Shown here: positions 6,688-7,384 of the stretch, in pieces | How positions within the stretch are numbered: position 1 is the stretch's first letter | Layout of the letters: each line of letters opens with the position of its first letter | Source of the DNA: JBALVT01 sp036961345 | Lineage (GTDB): Bacteria > Pseudomonadota > Gammaproteobacteria > Pseudomonadales > Halieaceae | DNA length: 7,384 nt | Assembly (NCBI GenBank): GCA_036961345.1 | Contig: JBALVT010000207.1 | Span: forward strand, 1-7,384 | Direction of reading: 5' to 3' | The notes under the pieces: model-generated | Told to the model about the DNA's origin: nothing | Database searches by the model: none | Seen by the model: only the letters and a program-made list of their open reading frames with translations | Position numbers and translations under genes: made by a program

Positions 6688-7089
6688 ATGCTGCAATCAG
6701 TTAACCTGCGTGACTACATGCAAACCAACCCCGTGAAAGTTCGGGAGGACGACAACGTTCTGGAGGCAATGCAAGTCATCATCGACAATAAGATCTCGGG
6801 GGTTTGTGTAATCGATGCAAACCAGAAACTGGTCGGAATACTATCTGAACTGGACTGCCTTAGAGCAGTACTGAGCGCGGTATACAATGAAGGCGGTGTC
6901 GGTAGGGTCAAGGACTACATGGCAAGCGACAACCTCGTCGTTGCCCATCCGAACGAAGATATCGTCGATGTTGCCCAGGATATGCTGCTGAAAAACAAGC
7001 GTCGCCGACCCGTAGTGGAAGATGGCAAGCTGGTCGGCCAAATTACTTGCAGACAGCTATTAAGCGCAGTTAAAAAATTCAAGAGTTAG
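6688..7089 (+). CDS. Stand-alone CBS-domain pair protein
   Basis: This is a 133-residue soluble protein made only of two CBS domains (a Bateman module), with no signal peptide, membrane helix or attached enzyme domain. CBS1 covers about residues 8-62 (YMQTNPVKVREDDNVLEAM to GILSELDCLRAV) and CBS2 about 74-130 (DYMASDNLVVAHPNEDIVDV to GQITCRQLLSAV). Such modules usually bind adenosine-containing ligands (AMP, ADP, ATP, NAD or S-adenosylmethionine) and control partner proteins. CBS1 keeps the G-h-x-S/T-x-x-D ribose-binding pattern (G50 to D56). In CBS2 the equivalent Asp is Gln123, so perhaps only one site binds nucleotide. A basic run K104-R107 followed by P108 lies in CBS2. The gene is 20 nt behind nuoN, same strand, with a strong ribosome binding site, so co-transcription with complex I is likely. 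Partner and ligand are unknown. Confidence 0.9.
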   Translation: MLQSVNLRDYMQTNPVKVREDDNVLEAMQVIIDNKISGVCVIDANQKLVGILSELDCLRAVLSAVYNEGGVGRVKDYMASDNLVVAHPNEDIVDVAQDMLLKNKRRRPVVEDGKLVGQITCRQLLSAVKKFKS

Positions 7090-7276
7090 AGCAGAACCTG
7101 CCAAGACCTGAGCCTCCCACAAACCCTGGTGAGGCCCTACCCGCTCAAACTAAACTCCATCATCATGCATAAATTTTGTCGAATTACCAGATCGCATTGC
7201 CTTGCAGACTGTCGCATAATGGTGCCTTCCACGTTGTAAGCCTATCTTTGCACTCTACTAGAAGCACTCCCACACT
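7090..7276. other. Intergenic spacer between the CBS gene and tex
   Basis: This 187-nt spacer probably holds the end of the nuo-CBS transcript and the start signals of tex. It contains the imperfect stem-loop at 7112-7135. A -10-like CATAAT lies at 7215-7220, but no -35 hexamer sits at a normal distance: TTGTCG at 7176 is 33 nt away and TTGCCT at 7197 only 12 nt away. I therefore do not call a promoter. A 24-codon open frame from 7165 has no ribosome binding site. Confidence 0.6.
7112..7135 (+). terminator. Possible transcript-end stem-loop without a T-run
   Basis: GCCTCCCA (7112-7119) pairs with TGG-T-GAGGC (7127-7135), giving eight base pairs with one bulged T and a 7-nt loop. It starts 23 nt after the CBS-gene stop codon, a plausible place for the operon to end. 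The bases that follow (CCTACCCGCTC) are not T-rich, so intrinsic termination is doubtful. It may instead protect the 3' end after Rho-dependent termination, or it may be chance. Confidence 0.3.
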
Positions 7277-7384
7277 ATGATACAACCAATACCCTCGCTC
7301 ATTGCGAAAGAACTGTCTGTCCGTGAAGCGCAAGTCAGCGCCGCCATTGCGCTGCTAGACGAAGGCGCAACGGTTCCCTTTATC
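7277..7384 (+). CDS. tex: Tex family RNA-binding transcription accessory protein, 3' end beyond window
   Basis: Only the first 36 codons are present, and the frame is still open at the window edge. The reading begins MIQPIPSLIAKELSVREAQV and continues to ALLDEGATVPFI. The stretch I..EL..R..QV.AA..LLDEG.TVPFI is the conserved N-terminus of Tex (YhgF in E. coli), normally a protein of more than 700 residues with an S1 RNA-binding domain at its C-terminus; that part is not visible here. Tex proteins bind nucleic acid and affect transcription. The ATG at 7277 fits the family start. The ribosome binding site is weak (AGAAG at 7260-7264, 12 nt away). With a 187-nt gap before it, this is probably a separate transcription unit from nuo, unrelated in function. 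Confidence 0.87.
   Translation, partial: MIQPIPSLIAKELSVREAQVSAAIALLDEGATVPFI

Noticed and set aside
7215..7220. CATAAT as a tex promoter -10 box
   Set aside because: No -35 hexamer at 15-19 nt and no extended -10 TGn. Too weak to annotate as a promoter.
7165..7239. 24-codon open frame in the intergenic spacer
   Set aside because: No ribosome binding site before its ATG and no recognisable product. Open frames of this length are common by chance.

Overview
The window is an almost gap-free stretch of a bacterial respiratory complex I (NDH-1, NADH:quinone oxidoreductase) operon, all on the + strand. The order is nuoH (3' half only), nuoI, nuoJ, nuoK, nuoL, nuoM, nuoN. A small two-CBS-domain gene follows closely. 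After a 187-nt spacer comes the first 36 codons of a Tex-type RNA-binding transcription accessory protein, which runs off the right edge.

The proteins resemble the gammaproteobacterial (E. coli/Pseudomonas-type) complex I in length, gene order and signature residues. Examples are the NuoI ferredoxin motifs, the NuoH quinone-loop PFD.PEAE.E and the NuoL GWEGVG. A gammaproteobacterium is the best reading, but the genus cannot be told. Base composition is moderate and looks even across the window. No insertion sequence, integrase, tRNA, rRNA or CRISPR repeat was seen.

Layout: 2-505 nuoH fragment; 510-1038 nuoI; 1035-1547 nuoJ; 1547-1861 nuoK; 1867-3702 nuoL; 3699-5222 nuoM; 5219-6667 nuoN; 6688-7089 CBS-pair protein; 7090-7276 intergenic; 7277-7384 tex (5' part). 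Consecutive nuo genes overlap by 1-4 nt (ATGA or TGATG junctions) or are 4-5 nt apart, as expected of one translationally coupled transcript. NuoH and NuoI form the junction between the quinone site and the peripheral arm. NuoJ, K, N, M and L build the proton-pumping membrane arm. Every key charged residue I checked in NuoK, L, M and N is present, so the membrane arm looks functional.

Two things depart from a textbook nuo operon. First, nuoI as written is broken by a single extra base near 579: removing one C restores a 175-aa protein that aligns without gaps to the family. Second, a stand-alone CBS-pair gene sits 20 nt behind nuoN with a strong ribosome binding site. It is preceded by a perfect 7-bp inverted repeat spanning the nuoN stop codon, so an adenylate-sensing protein may be co-expressed with complex I. 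I found no evidence for a wholly new multi-gene system here.
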